From: Hymenolepis diminuta
Taxonomy: Eukaryota; Platyhelminthes; Cestoda; Cyclophyllidea; Hymenolepididae
DNA length: 64,000 nt
Reading direction: 5' to 3'
NCBI GenBank assembly: GCA_900708905.1
Contig: CAADRB010000001.1
Span: 5,306,649 to 5,370,648, forward strand
Under the pieces are notes generated by a model. It was given only the letters and a program-made list of their open reading frames with translations, was not told the origin of the DNA and did not search any database. Positions 1 to 11,100 of the stretch are shown one piece after another. A program made the position numbers and the translations under genes. Numbering within the stretch: the stretch's first letter is position 1; every line of letters starts with the position of its first letter.

Positions 1-171
1 TATATTTTCTAACGTAACTGATTGCTTTTATCGTTCATTCAGTTAATTAATATGGTGTAATATTTGATCCAATCGCAAGCTATGTCTTACTGAATTTTTA
101 TATAATCTAGAAGCTAAAAATAACATTTTCTTCAACATCAAACTAACTGTTCTTAAATTAATCGGTTTTAG

Positions 172-522
172 TTGACTGTGCCTTTCCTACTATCTACCTC
201 ATTATGCCACGTAGTAGTAACCTGGGAGTTTCGTAAGCGTGTTCCAAGCATCAACACCATCGAGGGGATTATCGCACGCAACACTCGTTTCTCCAAATCT
301 CAACCTCAGAAAGTGGGATCCTTCTCTGGGGTTGCCGATCATCCACCCTCCACTTTCCCTGCGGGCATGGAACTCTCCAACTATGGACTTCCTGATCACA
401 TTGTTGTCTGGGACACAACTCTCTACTCCTTGGCGCTTCGCCGGGCCATTCAACTCGCTCGCAGGCTGTGGACAGCTCCGGATGGCGCTGTGCCTACAAG
501 GCTGGTGTTCAACAAGACTTCT
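172..522 (+). CDS. unrecognised gene, internal exon
   Basis: The 351 nt (117 codons) are open in frame, start after TTTTAG and end at ACTTCT before GTAAAT. The base composition is clearly GC-richer than the flanks. The encoded part ends with the basic helix LALRRAIQLARRLWTAPDG. Two other frames are partly open here, but they meet stops when joined to the next exon, so this frame is preferred. Confidence 0.6.
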
Positions 523-2204
523 GTAAATTATTCTTTAGTAGATGTTGTTTCATTCCATTATTTGATTTTGTTCATCTTCGAAGACAGCATAAAATATGCT
601 GATTTACATTTTTGCTTATTGTTAGTATTTCCTTATCGTTTTCGATTATCGATTCAGATTAGATACCAGATCCTCTTGTATCACTTACAGTAAATCTTCT
701 TCTTGTAATCGTTGAACCACTGACAATCTTAGCACTAGCGACCCGTCCAGAATCGAAGGTAAAAGAAGGGAAACGAAATTGGGTTATTTCCTCATTATTT
801 ACAAAAGTAAGATTTATTTACTGGAAAAGAGAATTAATATCAGTAAATAGGTGGGGGGTATTTGCAATTCAGTTGGAAATATTGACCAGTATAACTTTAA
901 GCATTATCCACGCCTGTCATGCATTCATTTCTGCAAATGAGTCACTTACAGATTGGTTTGGTTCCATAACCGTAGATCGGTTAGGCTATGCTTTGTGTCA
1001 TTTCAGCAGTTATTTGACACTTAACTAAGTATTCAGGAAAAATTCTTCCTAACAGTCCTTTGGAATCAGAAATTGTTAGATTTTTTTCTTCTTAGAATTA
1101 AAATTTCCTTAAATTGGCCTTCTCACTTAGTTCAGATACTCTTGATGCTACTGCAGAAGGCTGTGATAAAGGGCCTGATTAATCACGTAGCTACCTTGTG
1201 TCTGTAACTGTTTCCAGCTGGTTGATACTCTACCTGTTGATTATAGACATCTAGATTTTTTCAACAGATATTTGCTCGCAATTTCTTTGCCATTTATTTG
1301 ACTATTAAGTAACCCATCTGCAACAGCAAATATCATGAAGTTTTAATTGAGGTTATTTCTTCTTTGTTAGGATCCTTTCGAAATCGGCATGGAATTGGGA
1401 GCCGCTTTCATAGTTCGTGTCTGCCTGATCATCGGTACTTCCACACAACATCGTATCGGCGCCCTCACTTACAAACTCTGGGATCTGACAGACAACCGTC
1501 CAACCGGAGATTCAAGCAATTTTACCGATCCCACAGCTGTAATTTCTCGAATAACAGGCCGTCCGACTGGGAGACGGAGTTCTTCACTGAACTCACCCGC
1601 TCTCAGTGGACTAGGAAACCCAACCTCTGGAGATGGGGATAATACTTCCTTTGCATCGGTCACATCTCCATCCTTTTGTGCGCTTCCACCACTTCCCGGT
1701 ACGGTTTCGTCATCTGCAGCTGCGATTGATAGTGAGGAAGAAAATGGTGAAGATGAAAGACGGGATTCCTGGGCAAGGTCCCTGAAGTGGGTACTTATTA
1801 TTTGTATATTATGTTTCGTATTAACTCGTCCTATTATTTCCTCTGTCTTAACCATTTTTTGGTACTTCCCTAATAATATATTTATTGCGTTACTAGCAAG
1901 GCAAAACTACAGGGAGAATTTTTTTCATCTCATTTGAACAGGTGTAGTATGAAATGAATTTGATTAGGCGTGTATTTCTGCGGAAATTTGCGGTGACACA
2001 AAATTGATTGTCTGGTAGATGTGATTGTTGTCTATAGTAACAAATGTTGAATTCTTAATTTGTATTTTTTTTACTTTGTAGACGTTCGAAGCGGCGCTTC
2101 AGGAGATAATATCTCTAGTCATGTGTGAATGTGCTCATTTCAGTCTTATGGTTGCTATTTTTAGTTGTTATTGTCGTCAAACTGTAAACCCTTTTTTTCA
2201 ATAA
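172..2204 (+). CDS. unrecognised spliced gene, 3' part
   Basis: Partial gene of which at least three exons lie here: 172-522, 1371-1790 and 2082-2204. The first two exons join in phase 0 across a GT-AG intron (523-1370) and stay open for 257 codons. The first part contains a helix-like stretch (DTTLYSLALRRAIQLARRLW) followed by a conserved-looking region (DPFEIGMELGAAF, YKLWDLTDNRPTGD). The second half of exon 1371-1790 becomes Ser/Thr/Gly-rich and then acidic (SEEENGEDERR), as a disordered tail would. The last exon is less certain, because two donors and two frames are possible. I do not recognise the family. The 5' end lies before the window, since exon 172-522 starts right after an acceptor AG at 170-171. 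An alternative start would be the ATG at 367. PIG-H follows 1.6 kb downstream on the same strand. Confidence 0.6.
523..1370 (+). other. intron of the unrecognised gene
   Basis: An 848 nt AT-rich stretch with GTAAAT at the 5' end and TTCTTCTTTGTTAG at the 3' end. Nothing else was seen inside. Confidence 0.55.
1371..1790 (+). CDS. unrecognised gene, penultimate exon
   Basis: The 420 nt (140 codons) start with GAT CCT TTC in phase 0 after TTTGTTAG. The N-terminal part is hydrophobic (GAAFIVRVCLIIG) and could be a membrane or buried segment. It is followed by YKLWDLTDNRPTGD and then a low-complexity Ser/Gly/Thr and acidic tail. The donor is ambiguous. TGG|GTACTT at 1790/1791 keeps phase 0. CAAG|GTCCCT at 1777/1778 gives phase 2 and a different C-terminus. 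Confidence 0.6.
2082..2204 (+). CDS. unrecognised gene, putative last exon
   Basis: It follows a long pyrimidine tract and TTTGTAG (2071-2081). In phase 0 it encodes 40 residues beginning TFEAALQEIISLVMCECAH and stops at TAA 2202-2204. In phase 2 it would encode only RSKRRFRR and stop at 2107-2109. The sequence alone cannot choose between these. The acceptor is good but coding evidence is weak. Confidence 0.4.
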   Translation, partial: TFEAALQEIISLVMCECAHFSLMVAIFSCYCRQTVNPFFQ

Positions 2205-3796
2205 TGGATGTCTTTATATTTCCTAGTACAATGCTCAAATTTTTGAATATGTGATGACTTCTGTCGGGGCTTACTGGGTTTAGGATCTATATTAAAATGC
2301 ATTCAGCGGTTGTTTGCTGTGGCAGCAAACTGAGTTTATATCTTTTTTAACTCCGCATCTGCTGATATCGGAAGCAATTTGTTAAATGTGCGGGAGATTC
2401 ATACTTAAATGGCGAATCGAAGATCTGCTCTGAGATGTCCCCTCACAATTTACGGTTGCTTAAGTCATGTTATAAGCCTCACAAATAAGGTTTGTGGAAT
2501 CGGTATGGTAGTTTATCAGAATAAGTGTGAAATAGGAGGCAAATACACTCTGATTCTCTCATCATTTAATAGGTTCATGGTTTGACAGTGTATTTTACAT
2601 TCAGCGGCTTACCTCCACTTAAATACATTTGATGAGCTTGATTTACGTTCTTATCTGCTGTCTACTAATCATAGACTTTTTCGAATTAAATTTCTTCATG
2701 TTTATTCTATAGGCTGAAATTTTTCGGGTGGGATAAGAAATAAATTTGGCCATTTATAAATGAAAATGTTAAATTAAAGACCGCCGAGTTTTAGCGATTT
2801 TATGTCTAAACATGCTATTTAGGCAAATCAACCTTATTTATTTGAAAACAGTAACATCTTTATTATTCTTGCTTATATTTGGTTTATTTATCGTATTTCT
2901 TGGGAATTAAACTTGCTCTATAAATTCCATTCAGTACATAATGCTTGTCGCTAACAGTATATCTCCAGTGACGTAAATGGGCATTACATTTCTGGGGATA
3001 GTTAATGCACAAATACCCTTTTAAGTTATTTATGTAAGAACTAGGCAAAACTTCTGCCTAAATAAATGATCCAAATTAATTTCTATAAAATTAATAAATT
3101 CTGGTGGGACATCTGGTGAAACTGTTGCCAACCGAATAGTTAACGATGATGTTCGATCATGCATTAGCAATCTCCAGATAATTTACCAGCGACACAAACT
3201 AAACAACACAAATCGTATTCATATTTGAGGCATATAATATGGCAAGTATTTGCACATGATTTACCATATTCACTATATCGATAAGTGAATTTATACATAC
3301 ACTAAAGTCTAAACTTCATAAAAGGCAGGAGGCAATAATTTTGCATTTTTATGAAAAAACCACAGAATATTAAATGTTATGATGACCAACTTAATTTGAA
3401 CTTAGTTTATTACCTACTAAATCACATTAACTGAGATAAAAGTTTTGTTTTGTTTACAATTTCAATACAAATTATGTTTTATGAATAGTTGGATTAAAAT
3501 TTCTATTAAAAATATTTAACTAACGACCTTATATGTGATATTAAGACCTTGACCAGAATTGCGCCGTTGGTTTGCGTGTAATCGCTCTAAATTCGTATTC
3601 GGTTTATTATTATCTTTGATATATTCGCTCAATGAGCTCAGAATCGTAAGTCCAATCCCTAATAATGCATTTTTTCATTTTGCAGTAATCTTTGTATGGT
3701 TTATTCTAAATTAAACACTATCTGTATTTATATGGTTTTCTTAAGTAGCATTTTTTGTCCTTATTCTGGTGTAAATTTATTTATTATTATTTTCAG
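2205..3796. other. intergenic region between the first gene and PIGH
   Basis: About 1.6 kb of AT-rich DNA with no open frame worth reporting. An AATAAA at 2739-2744 is a possible poly(A) signal for the upstream gene. Around 3550-3660 the sequence is a little richer in G+C and CpG, and could hold the PIGH promoter or an untranslated first exon. Confidence 0.4.
2739..2744 (+). terminator. possible poly(A) signal of the unrecognised gene
   Basis: AATAAA about 535 nt after the putative stop codon. In such AT-rich DNA this hexamer is common, so the support is positional only. Confidence 0.25.
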
Positions 3797-3815
3797 AACA
3801 TGGAGTGTAGTTAAT

Positions 3816-4028
3816 ATGAACAGCTGCGGTTGCGACATGTTCATCTATGCACCATACTTACAATCTAGATTTCACACAAATTCAGTTGACTCCACATTAA
3901 TTTCCGGAGATTATCTCCCATCATGGGCGGAAATTAAAGTTAAAATAAAACCATCTTTTATATCGCTCATTCTATATCTTATTATTGGTCAAGTATTTGG
4001 CGGAATTTTAGTATTTCTCTTGATCAGG
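3816..4028 (+). CDS. PIGH: PIGH exon 1 (coding)
   Basis: 71 codons from ATG 3816 to AGG at 4026-4028, with donor GTAGGT. It begins MNSCGCDMF and ends in a membrane-like stretch (LILYLIIGQVFGGILVFLLI). The frame stays open upstream to 3696, but the AG at 3795-3796 makes 3797 the likely exon start. Confidence 0.75.
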
Positions 4029-4642
4029 GTAGGTTTGCCACATAATATCTGATTGTCTTTAAGAGTTTATTTGCTGCTTTTCACGTCTTTCTTTCAATAA
4101 TAATAATATATGCTTGGCTTTATACAACGGTTGGTGAAGGTAAGAGTGATTTAGTGGAATTACATCTATCCGTAGTAATCGTACTATTGAGTCGAACATT
4201 GGGGGTTCAATGTTCCTGTCAGTATTTGTCTGGTCGGTGGCGCCGAAGTCCGCTAATCCCAATTCATCGAATACGAACAGTTCATCTTCTTGATCGAGTT
4301 ACAAATGTCTCGGTTAATCCTCACATCTTCCTTGAACTTCGACGTTCTTCAACTCAGTCTCTGAAAATCGATGAAAAATCTGCGCCCACTCCACATACAA
4401 GCACGATGCTCTTTGAGTCTAAGATCCCCGCTGGTTCAGCTTCTTGTTTTATAAAATCCGCTTCTGCAATTACCGACGATACTGTTAATGAATTGCTAAA
4501 GTTACAACCGCTATTTAGTGTGCCTGCGGATGATAACGATGTTGTGTCTCCGCTTTGCTGTTTGCCCTTACAGTCATTGGTTACTATTTATCGACTTTCT
4601 CAAGTAGTGCTCTTTCGTGAAACGGTTCCTTGTGCCTTTTGA
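3816..4642 (+). CDS. PIGH: PIG-H, GPI-GlcNAc transferase subunit H
   Basis: Subunit H of the endoplasmic-reticulum enzyme that moves GlcNAc from UDP-GlcNAc to phosphatidylinositol, the first step of GPI-anchor synthesis. The known complex also contains PIG-A, PIG-C, PIG-P, PIG-Q and PIG-Y. Exons 3816-4028, 4064-4139 and 4176-4642 join in phase to give 251 residues. Human PIG-H has 188, so this one has a longer N-terminus and a Ser-rich insertion near the C-terminus. Two hydrophobic segments lie at about residues 55-71 and 72-93. They are followed by the family pattern: GEG.IVLLSRTLGVQ, SGRWRRSPLIPIHRI, and a closing PLQSLVTIYRLSQVVLF that matches the C-terminal LIEIYRSCQEIL region of known PIG-H. 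The start is the first in-frame ATG after acceptor 3795-3796. The match is by motif and topology, not by alignment. Confidence 0.82.
4029..4063 (+). other. 35-nt microintron of PIGH
   Basis: It begins GTAGGT and ends CTTTAAG, and is phase 0 on both sides. Without its removal the reading frame stops at TGA 4050-4052. With removal the hydrophobic segment continues as SLFAAFHVFLS. Confidence 0.75.
4064..4139 (+). CDS. PIGH: PIGH exon 2
   Basis: 76 nt: 25 codons plus one base. It encodes the second hydrophobic segment (HVFLSIIIIYAWLYTTVGEG). The final G pairs with TA of the next exon to give Val. Confidence 0.75.
4140..4175 (+). other. 36-nt microintron of PIGH
   Basis: It begins with the consensus donor GTAAGAGT and ends CCGTAG, in phase 1. 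It contains an in-frame TAG, so read-through would break the frame. Confidence 0.78.
4176..4642 (+). CDS. PIGH: PIGH exon 3, conserved C-terminal domain
   Basis: 467 nt ending at TGA 4640-4642. It carries the conserved PIG-H domain (TLGVQCSCQYLSGRW, then IPIHRIRTVHLLDRV), a Ser/Thr-rich insertion at about 4330-4500, and the terminal IYRLSQVVLF helix. Confidence 0.82.
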
Positions 4643-5073
4643 ACTTAATTTCTATCTTTCTTAGTTTTAGCAATTTTTACTTATTTTTAATTTAGTATTT
4701 TCAATTGAATACGATATTTTGTTATTAATTGTTTAGTGATCTTGTCTTGTTTTTTTTTTATAAGCTTGACGTCATATGGCATAATTCTTAGGCCTATTGG
4801 GAAAAATTCGGTGCTTGGAATGCTCTAATTCGTTCAATATCAATAATCAATGTATGTTCTTAATTAAAAGTCGGTTTTCGCATAGGACAAATTGAATTTT
4901 CGCGCGCGATATCTCTTGCTTCTCAAATTTAGAAATAGGCGGTAGAACAGGGTGTTTTATTTCAGATTCAACTAATGGTGATTTGATTCTTTGGAGGATT
5001 TAGCAGATATTATCTGGTAGCCGAAAATTGTGAAAATGTTAGAATACTTACTACGATATGATATAATTATTTA

Positions 5074-5079
5074 AATAAA
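5074..5079 (+). terminator. possible poly(A) signal of PIGH
   Basis: AATAAA 432 nt after the PIGH stop. It is the first exact copy I found downstream. A second lies near 5456. Confidence 0.35.
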
Positions 5080-5569
5080 TGGCAGAAAATGGTGTAGACG
5101 AAAAGCAAAATAGGTAAACTTGCATTTTCATTGATGCTCAATTGTTGATGATGGTCTTCCCACTTTACTATGTTTATCATTGTCGGTTACGGTTTATTGC
5201 TTGCTCAAGCTATCGTCTTCGTACTTTTTAATTTATTTTCTTCCCTCTGCTTATATTCTTATCATTTTTTTACTTGTTCAGTCGCATTTGAATCGTGTGT
5301 GTTGGTTTGCTTTAATAATGGATGGCATTTAGTGAGCGAGATAAACCCCGCTGGTTGGCATTAGTCAGTAAGGATTTGGCAGATTGTGATTCTCTCATCT
5401 TGAGACCGTGGTACGTTTTCCCATCATACCATGTATCAGATGTCTAATTTATCAAAAATAAAGAGAGATTGTGGTTCGTTGTCAGTTAATTTGATTTGTC
5501 CTACTGAAATTTTGAAAGTAGGACAAGCAATACTTTCCATATCTCTTTCACACTGATGGAGAAATGTCA

Positions 5570-5720
5570 AAATAAACATCTGGCAAATCAGATGTTCTCA
5601 TTAGTGTATATTCATTGATGTGGACGGCCAACGGCATTATTTAATTCTGGTCAACAAGTGGGGTGGTAGAATGAGAGTTCCACAGCAGAACGTCAGCAAA
5701 ACGTCTGCATTATTTTAACG
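5570..5720 (+). repeat. decayed SINE-like repeat, copy 1
   Basis: It shares with copy 2 the order: (T)GGTCAAC, a G-rich step (AAGTGGGGTGGTAGAATGAGAG), then TTC and an AG-rich tail. The GGTCAAC landmarks of the two copies are 234 bp apart (5649 and 5883). The body also resembles the region after the tRNA-like head at 20.88 kb. Confidence 0.4.
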
Positions 5721-5814
5721 AAACGTTCATAAAAATTAATAGTAGCAAACGAAACTTTGGGAAAACACCTGTTTTGCTTAAGAGTTGAAGTCAGCGTGCA
5801 CGTTTGTCAAGTCA

Positions 5815-5960
5815 GAGGTTACTAAATAAATGTCCATCGGTGCATATCCAGCGGTGTGAGTGGCCAACCACTGGTTAGTTTTGGTCAACCAAAGAGGTGA
5901 GAGAATGCGAAATTCTCATAAGAGTGACTCTACGATACCTTTTCTTTACACAAGTTAAGT
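5815..5960 (+). repeat. decayed SINE-like repeat, copy 2
   Basis: Second, diverged copy next to 5570-5720, with GGCCAAC, TTGGTCAAC and AGAGGTGAGAGAATG landmarks in the same order and spacing. The end (ACGATACC) resembles AGGATACC in the 20.9 kb copy. Confidence 0.4.
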
Positions 5961-7264
5961 ACTGAAAACGCTTCACCTAATGGATATGGAAAATCTTTTC
6001 TTTAGTGATATAAGAAACAACTATCGTTTGGTTATGACAATGGCTGACACGACAGTTGAAGATTGTCCAAAACTGCAGACACGGAATGAACACAAACTCC
6101 TCATGAACGTAGGACTAAATTCTAAAAACTCAAGATGCGGAATTTCTGCCGAATGTAAACTATAGTTTAGTCAGCAATGAGCAACGAGGAGATTTCATAT
6201 CCATTCAAGATCAGTAATATCAAAATCCCGTACCTGAGAAAAGAATTCTTTTGTGCCTGCACGCTCTGACTCATAAGCTCATCAATTGACAAAGAACGCG
6301 AAACAGGTCGACGGTCTTATCGTACGTATTTCGCCTGCTCCTCACAATTCGGATTGTCCTTGTTCGGTACTGACGCCTCCATATTCCCTCTCAATTACTG
6401 CTCCTGCTCCCTTCTTCCCCCTCATTCATTTCCAGTTGTCCAGAACACATTTGTGCAACACAGCTCTTAGTCTTCTCATTTGAGAAAAGCTCATGTATCC
6501 TGTTTACCTTAAAAAGATCTTTAATTCTGTGAGGGAATATATTGCCTAATTTGGTAGACCTTTTAAAGAAGCTTTTCTATCAGAATTAGAGGTACTTTAC
6601 TCCTTAAATAGTTGGATCAATTCTGTTCACAACGACAACGATATTCCATTCTGCTCTCCTTGAAAAACGAAAAAAAGGTTTTAAAGAGGACGAACAGAAA
6701 ATGCTACTCCCTCACTCTGCGTTAATAATTAAAACTGGACGTTTATTTACGTAGAGGACCATTATCCAGGTAAACATCACTGCCATCCTCTAAAAGTTGT
6801 AAAATAACATCTGGAGGTCCATATGTTACTCCTCACCGGCAAAAATAAAGATCATTTTACACGACTCCAAAAACCATTAACTAGGTTTTGGTGGAGCGCG
6901 CACGGAACATATCAATCAAATTCTGAAGCATCCTTTACCAGCAACTAACAGGCAGGAAACTTTCAGAGAAAATTGAAGTGAGATGAGGTGTGTGTGTGCG
7001 TTTTGCTTATTTTATGCTTACACCCATAAAACATACGCACGTTTCTCCACTTTAAAGCGACGAGCTATAAATGGGGACATAAAAATTCGTGAAATTTGCA
7101 ACTATTTTTGCCAGTGCCAAGCTAGTTCCTTGCGCGTGCTTCTAAAAGACCTAAATACATACCCACTGCCTACATCACTAATGCCATTTACTACCACCAC
7201 TACCCTTTAACTACTGCCATGACTATCCCAAAAGGAGGCTGTGTTGTTTTACTAAACTCATTTT

Positions 7265-7280
7265 TGTGTGTGTGTGTGTG
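7265..7280. repeat. (TG)n microsatellite
   Basis: Eight TG units in an uninterrupted run, followed by CACA. Confidence 0.9.
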
Positions 7281-8999
7281 CACATTTCGGGCTTTATTAA
7301 AAGGCGCGGTTTTTTGGTTTGATCAATGCCAATGTAGCTTGGTCTGGAATCCTTTGCATCTTCATTTTCAACATATGTACCTTTATTATATGGCAATAAA
7401 GTTTTGAGACGCTACAATTAACTCTAGGGAAAATCATCCAATGAATTCACTGTAACATTTGAAAGGGAGATTTGAATTTATTGTATAAAACTTAATTGGA
7501 AGAATGCATGTTTAATACGCTGCAAATTAAGAAATTATTAATTTTCATTAATGCAACAAGATTTACGGCCTTTCAGGGGTTAGAATTTATGTTCGTAGGA
7601 AAGCCTGTCAAGTGTCTCAGTCACTATTTATTGGTAAGATCTTCTCGCCAATTACATATCTACAAGTCTGTCTAAACACCTAGGGAGACAGAGACACAAT
7701 ATATAGGCATTTATCTTCACATTAGTTGGAATGTATCTATATTCCATGGCTGACCGCTTGAGTAGTGTCCTAAGGTATTAATAAACTTGAAGTCCACATT
7801 TACATTCCTAGAAACTAAACAGTAGGATCACTAAATATAAAGAAAAAGTAAGAAGAAAGCCAAAGGATTTAGTAATATACTTTAAGATACTTTAATGACA
7901 CTTATCATTAGACAGAAGCGGATAGAAGCATGGGGACAGAGCTACAAAGAAGAGCGTATGGGAGCTGTAGAGACTGAAGAGCCGGCTGAAGAAACTGTCT
8001 TTAGCGGTTGGGCTGCAGGAGTTAGAGAGGGGTCAAGAAGATGTGTGATAGGGAAAGAAGAAGGGTTACTCCTGAACATTTAGGGATAGTAGGTAGATAA
8101 TTTGGAACATTACAAAATAGTACGAGATCTAGTTGTGAAGGTAGGGCTAAATCGTAGCCAAAAATGAGTTGAACGGTGGGGAGTACTGTCAGATGATTAT
8201 TTCAGTCTTCACAAAAGTTTAAATAAACGGGTCGATACCCGTATTGACAATCGACGAGGTGTTTGAAAAACATTAATTCAGATTCTGAAAACACTCAGTA
8301 ATAATAATTATTGAAAATAAAACCAAAAAATGATTTTTTAATTGAGTAATTTAGATAAATACGCATTACAATTGTCATTGATAAGGATTATTAAATCCCT
8401 ATAATTAAATCTGTGCGGATAACCTTCTTTTGACCAATCCACTGCTTACCATGCTGCGTCCTACTTCTGATTCTTCCGTTACATTGTTGGGATGAAAAGT
8501 GATGGAATACAGAGGAGTGCGACCAACAGAATGGATGATGGCTAAGGATGATATAATATTCCTAACTGCTATATTTTTCTAAAAAATCCGCTTACTGTGC
8601 AAAGAAGGTAATTGCGATAACCAGAAATCGATGATTTAATATTCAGTCTGCTCACAATTACCTATAAACAATTTCGTTAGGATTTATAAGATGCATAATA
8701 AAACAGTATTTTTGACAAGGATAAATATTTAATAAAATCTTAATTATTCTATGACATCGCCATTTTTAAAATTCTAAAGTATCTGTTGTACGTGTTAAAA
8801 AACTGGACGACTTAATGATAAACATATTTTTACCTCTTTGCTGTTTCTCTGTAAAGTAAATATTTCGGCCTCAGCCTTGAGTTTCTTCCTGTCCTATTTT
8901 GTTGTACATGATGTAGTGAGACAATTTCTTAACAGTTTATTCACAAACTTTATTCCTGTTTAATATCTTCAAGATGAAAGAACTATCAATATGAATCTG

Positions 9000-9245
9000 A
9001 GCGCTGATTAATGTTGTTATTATAGTCATAGTAAAACAGAAAATTTTACAATTATTAATTGTGGGAAGCGCCTGAAAGCGGTTAACGGAGAGTCCAACAA
9101 ATTACAAAAGGGAGGGCATCAAGAAGATACCCAGAGCAACGTCAAAGTATCAAAAGGCCTTACTTTATTTGATTTTTGGATTCGGGTCGTAGAGTATTCA
9201 TTAAATCGTTAGCTCATGTTTCAAAATTCAAAATTAATGATTCGT
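9000..9245 (+). repeat. interspersed repeat, copy A
   Basis: By eye it aligns, at about 70% identity, with 35985-36205 on the same strand. Shared blocks include CTGAAA.CGGTTAAC, GTATCAAA and TTTGATTTT.GGATTCG. No coding sequence was recognised, so the family is unknown. Confidence 0.55.
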
Positions 9246-10920
9246 TCAACAGCTTACAGTTTTATCACATCAATAGTGAGATAGTGAACCATCTTAAGTC
9301 AGCGGAGCTCTGTAAGCTGCGTTCACTCAAGGTGAATGATTAATGCTAATAAGGCTTTAGTATTCAGTCCAAATCTAATGAGTAGATACTTATCTTGGGA
9401 TACTTAGAAATGACTTACTTAGCTCGGTCTATTTCAAGACAGCAGATCTGGTTATGGTTATTTGTGTTTATTAATATCATTCATCAGGACCCGTCTAGGA
9501 TTGTATTTTAGATAATATCAGATTACTTAAGCATTAAATCGGAAGAAATAATGAGGTATCCTGCATTTGATCAAATTTTGAAAGCATGTAGTATCGATGC
9601 GTTGTTAACAAAGACTCGATTGATATTAATGAGAAAGAAACGAAAATAACAACTGTTAATTCTAAAGATTCCATGGAGCATTAATATGGAGATAAGAGGG
9701 AGTTATTATTACGGTTATTGTAAAAGTGACTATTTAAAGAACAGTTAAAGTATCAAAATTAATGCCATTTCCAAAGACATATTTGCATGCTTCCTGTGAA
9801 AGTCATTTCACTCTTATCCTTTTATCATGGAGGAATATCAATTATCATTTATTATCTAATATTGGCTTTCCAGTTGCAAATGATTCTTCTACTCGATAAA
9901 TACTCACTATCTTCTATTCACTATCTACGGTCAGATAAATTGCCATAAGCAAAGATAAGATCAGAAAAGAAGAAAGAAAAAAGGCATCCCATCTTTTCTC
10001 ACCCTCGTGGAAGTGAGCGCAGGAATCGGCATTCGGGACTTCATATTAATTATAAATTAGTTCGAAACGGTGAGATATATTTGTTTACTTATTTTTAAAG
10101 GTTGTATTATTTATTTTAAAATATTGGGGATGTTTTTTGAATAAACTAAAAAGGCGTATTGTAATATTATGCTTGCTATAATAATAGGTCGTTTTATAAA
10201 CTTATTATTTAGCATAATTCAGTACTCTGTTCTGGTATAAGAGGAATTCATTGCAATTATTCAATAACGGAGTTTATATTTCAGTCTTTAAAGGACTATA
10301 ACTTATATAAGTTCCCGAATATACGAAAAAGATTTCACTAACTATTCATTTAAAATTCATCTAATAAAATTTTGTGATTATATTTATTATTATACTTTGG
10401 GATAAATTTTATTGTGACTGAAATTGCATTATTCTTATTCAGAATATCATCTCGTTAATTAGTTATTTCATAATATTTATTATTTATTAGCTATTCAATT
10501 ATTGCAAATTTTGCAGTTTGAACAAATAGTTTGTATTCATTCTTTCAAACTTACAAACCGAATTTTGAATTAAACCATAATAATAGTCTAAGCTGCAACT
10601 CTTTAAACAGATAAAAAGGACTTCTTGTACGTTCTTTTTTAATAAAATTATTGCAAAAATAATCATTTCGACACCATTGTGATTTTCAAGTGCTATACAA
10701 AATATATGACTTTTTTAAAATCATTTCATCTCAAGTTAAAAACTTTAAACGCTAAGGAAAATCTATATCAACTAACAAAAAAATGAAACAGGGGCTTATA
10801 AAGCTATTCACATGTTGTTAATCTGTTGACGTTGCTGAAATGATTCAGTAGTATTTGAGTCCTTAAGGAAATTATATATAACGATTTCATGTAAGATAAT
10901 ATGATCGGCAAATCATTAGA
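9246..10920. other. intergenic, nothing recognised
   Basis: AT-rich DNA. No open frame of note, no RNA gene and no clear repeat was seen on either strand. Confidence 0.5.
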
Positions 10921-11005
10921 GCAAATAAGAACTGGGGTGACGCATATTAAATTGTTAACGTTGAATATGGCCATTGTCGATCAAGTAAGTGCAGAAATTG
11001 AAATT

Positions 11006-11039
<34 letters not shown>

Positions 11040-11100
11040 AAGAACTCCATTGAAAGGGGGCTTGCATTACCCATTGTAGAAAAGATCATATTCTTCTAAA
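10921..11100 (+). repeat. repeat copy ending in a GA tract
   Basis: It contains GTTAACGTTGAATATG and GAAATTCAAGAGAG. The region at 12225-12420 has the same blocks in the same order (CTCAACGTTGAACATG, GAAATTCAAGAGAG). The two look like diverged copies of one element that ends in a simple repeat. Confidence 0.4.
11009..11037. repeat. (GA)n microsatellite
   Basis: Uninterrupted GA dinucleotides over 29 bases. Confidence 0.95.

Larger units (their letters stand above)
5080..9000. other. intergenic, no convincing gene
   Basis: AT-rich DNA with short chance open frames. It contains two decayed repeat copies (5570-5960), a GT microsatellite (7265-7280) and a somewhat GC-richer block at 6280-6490 that may be an old transposon remnant. 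I see no protein family in any frame. Confidence 0.5.

Noticed and set aside
202..453. Minus-strand open frame opposite the first exon
   Set aside because: It is a shadow of the plus-strand exon. It has no phase-matched partner, while the plus frame joins cleanly to 1371-1790.
1469..1855. Minus-strand 128-codon open frame
   Set aside because: It mirrors the Ser/acidic region of the plus exon and contains no recognisable domain or splice partners.
7895..8083. Plus-strand 62-codon frame rich in Glu, Gly and Arg
   Set aside because: Purine-rich sequence favours open frames by chance. No partner exons or motif.
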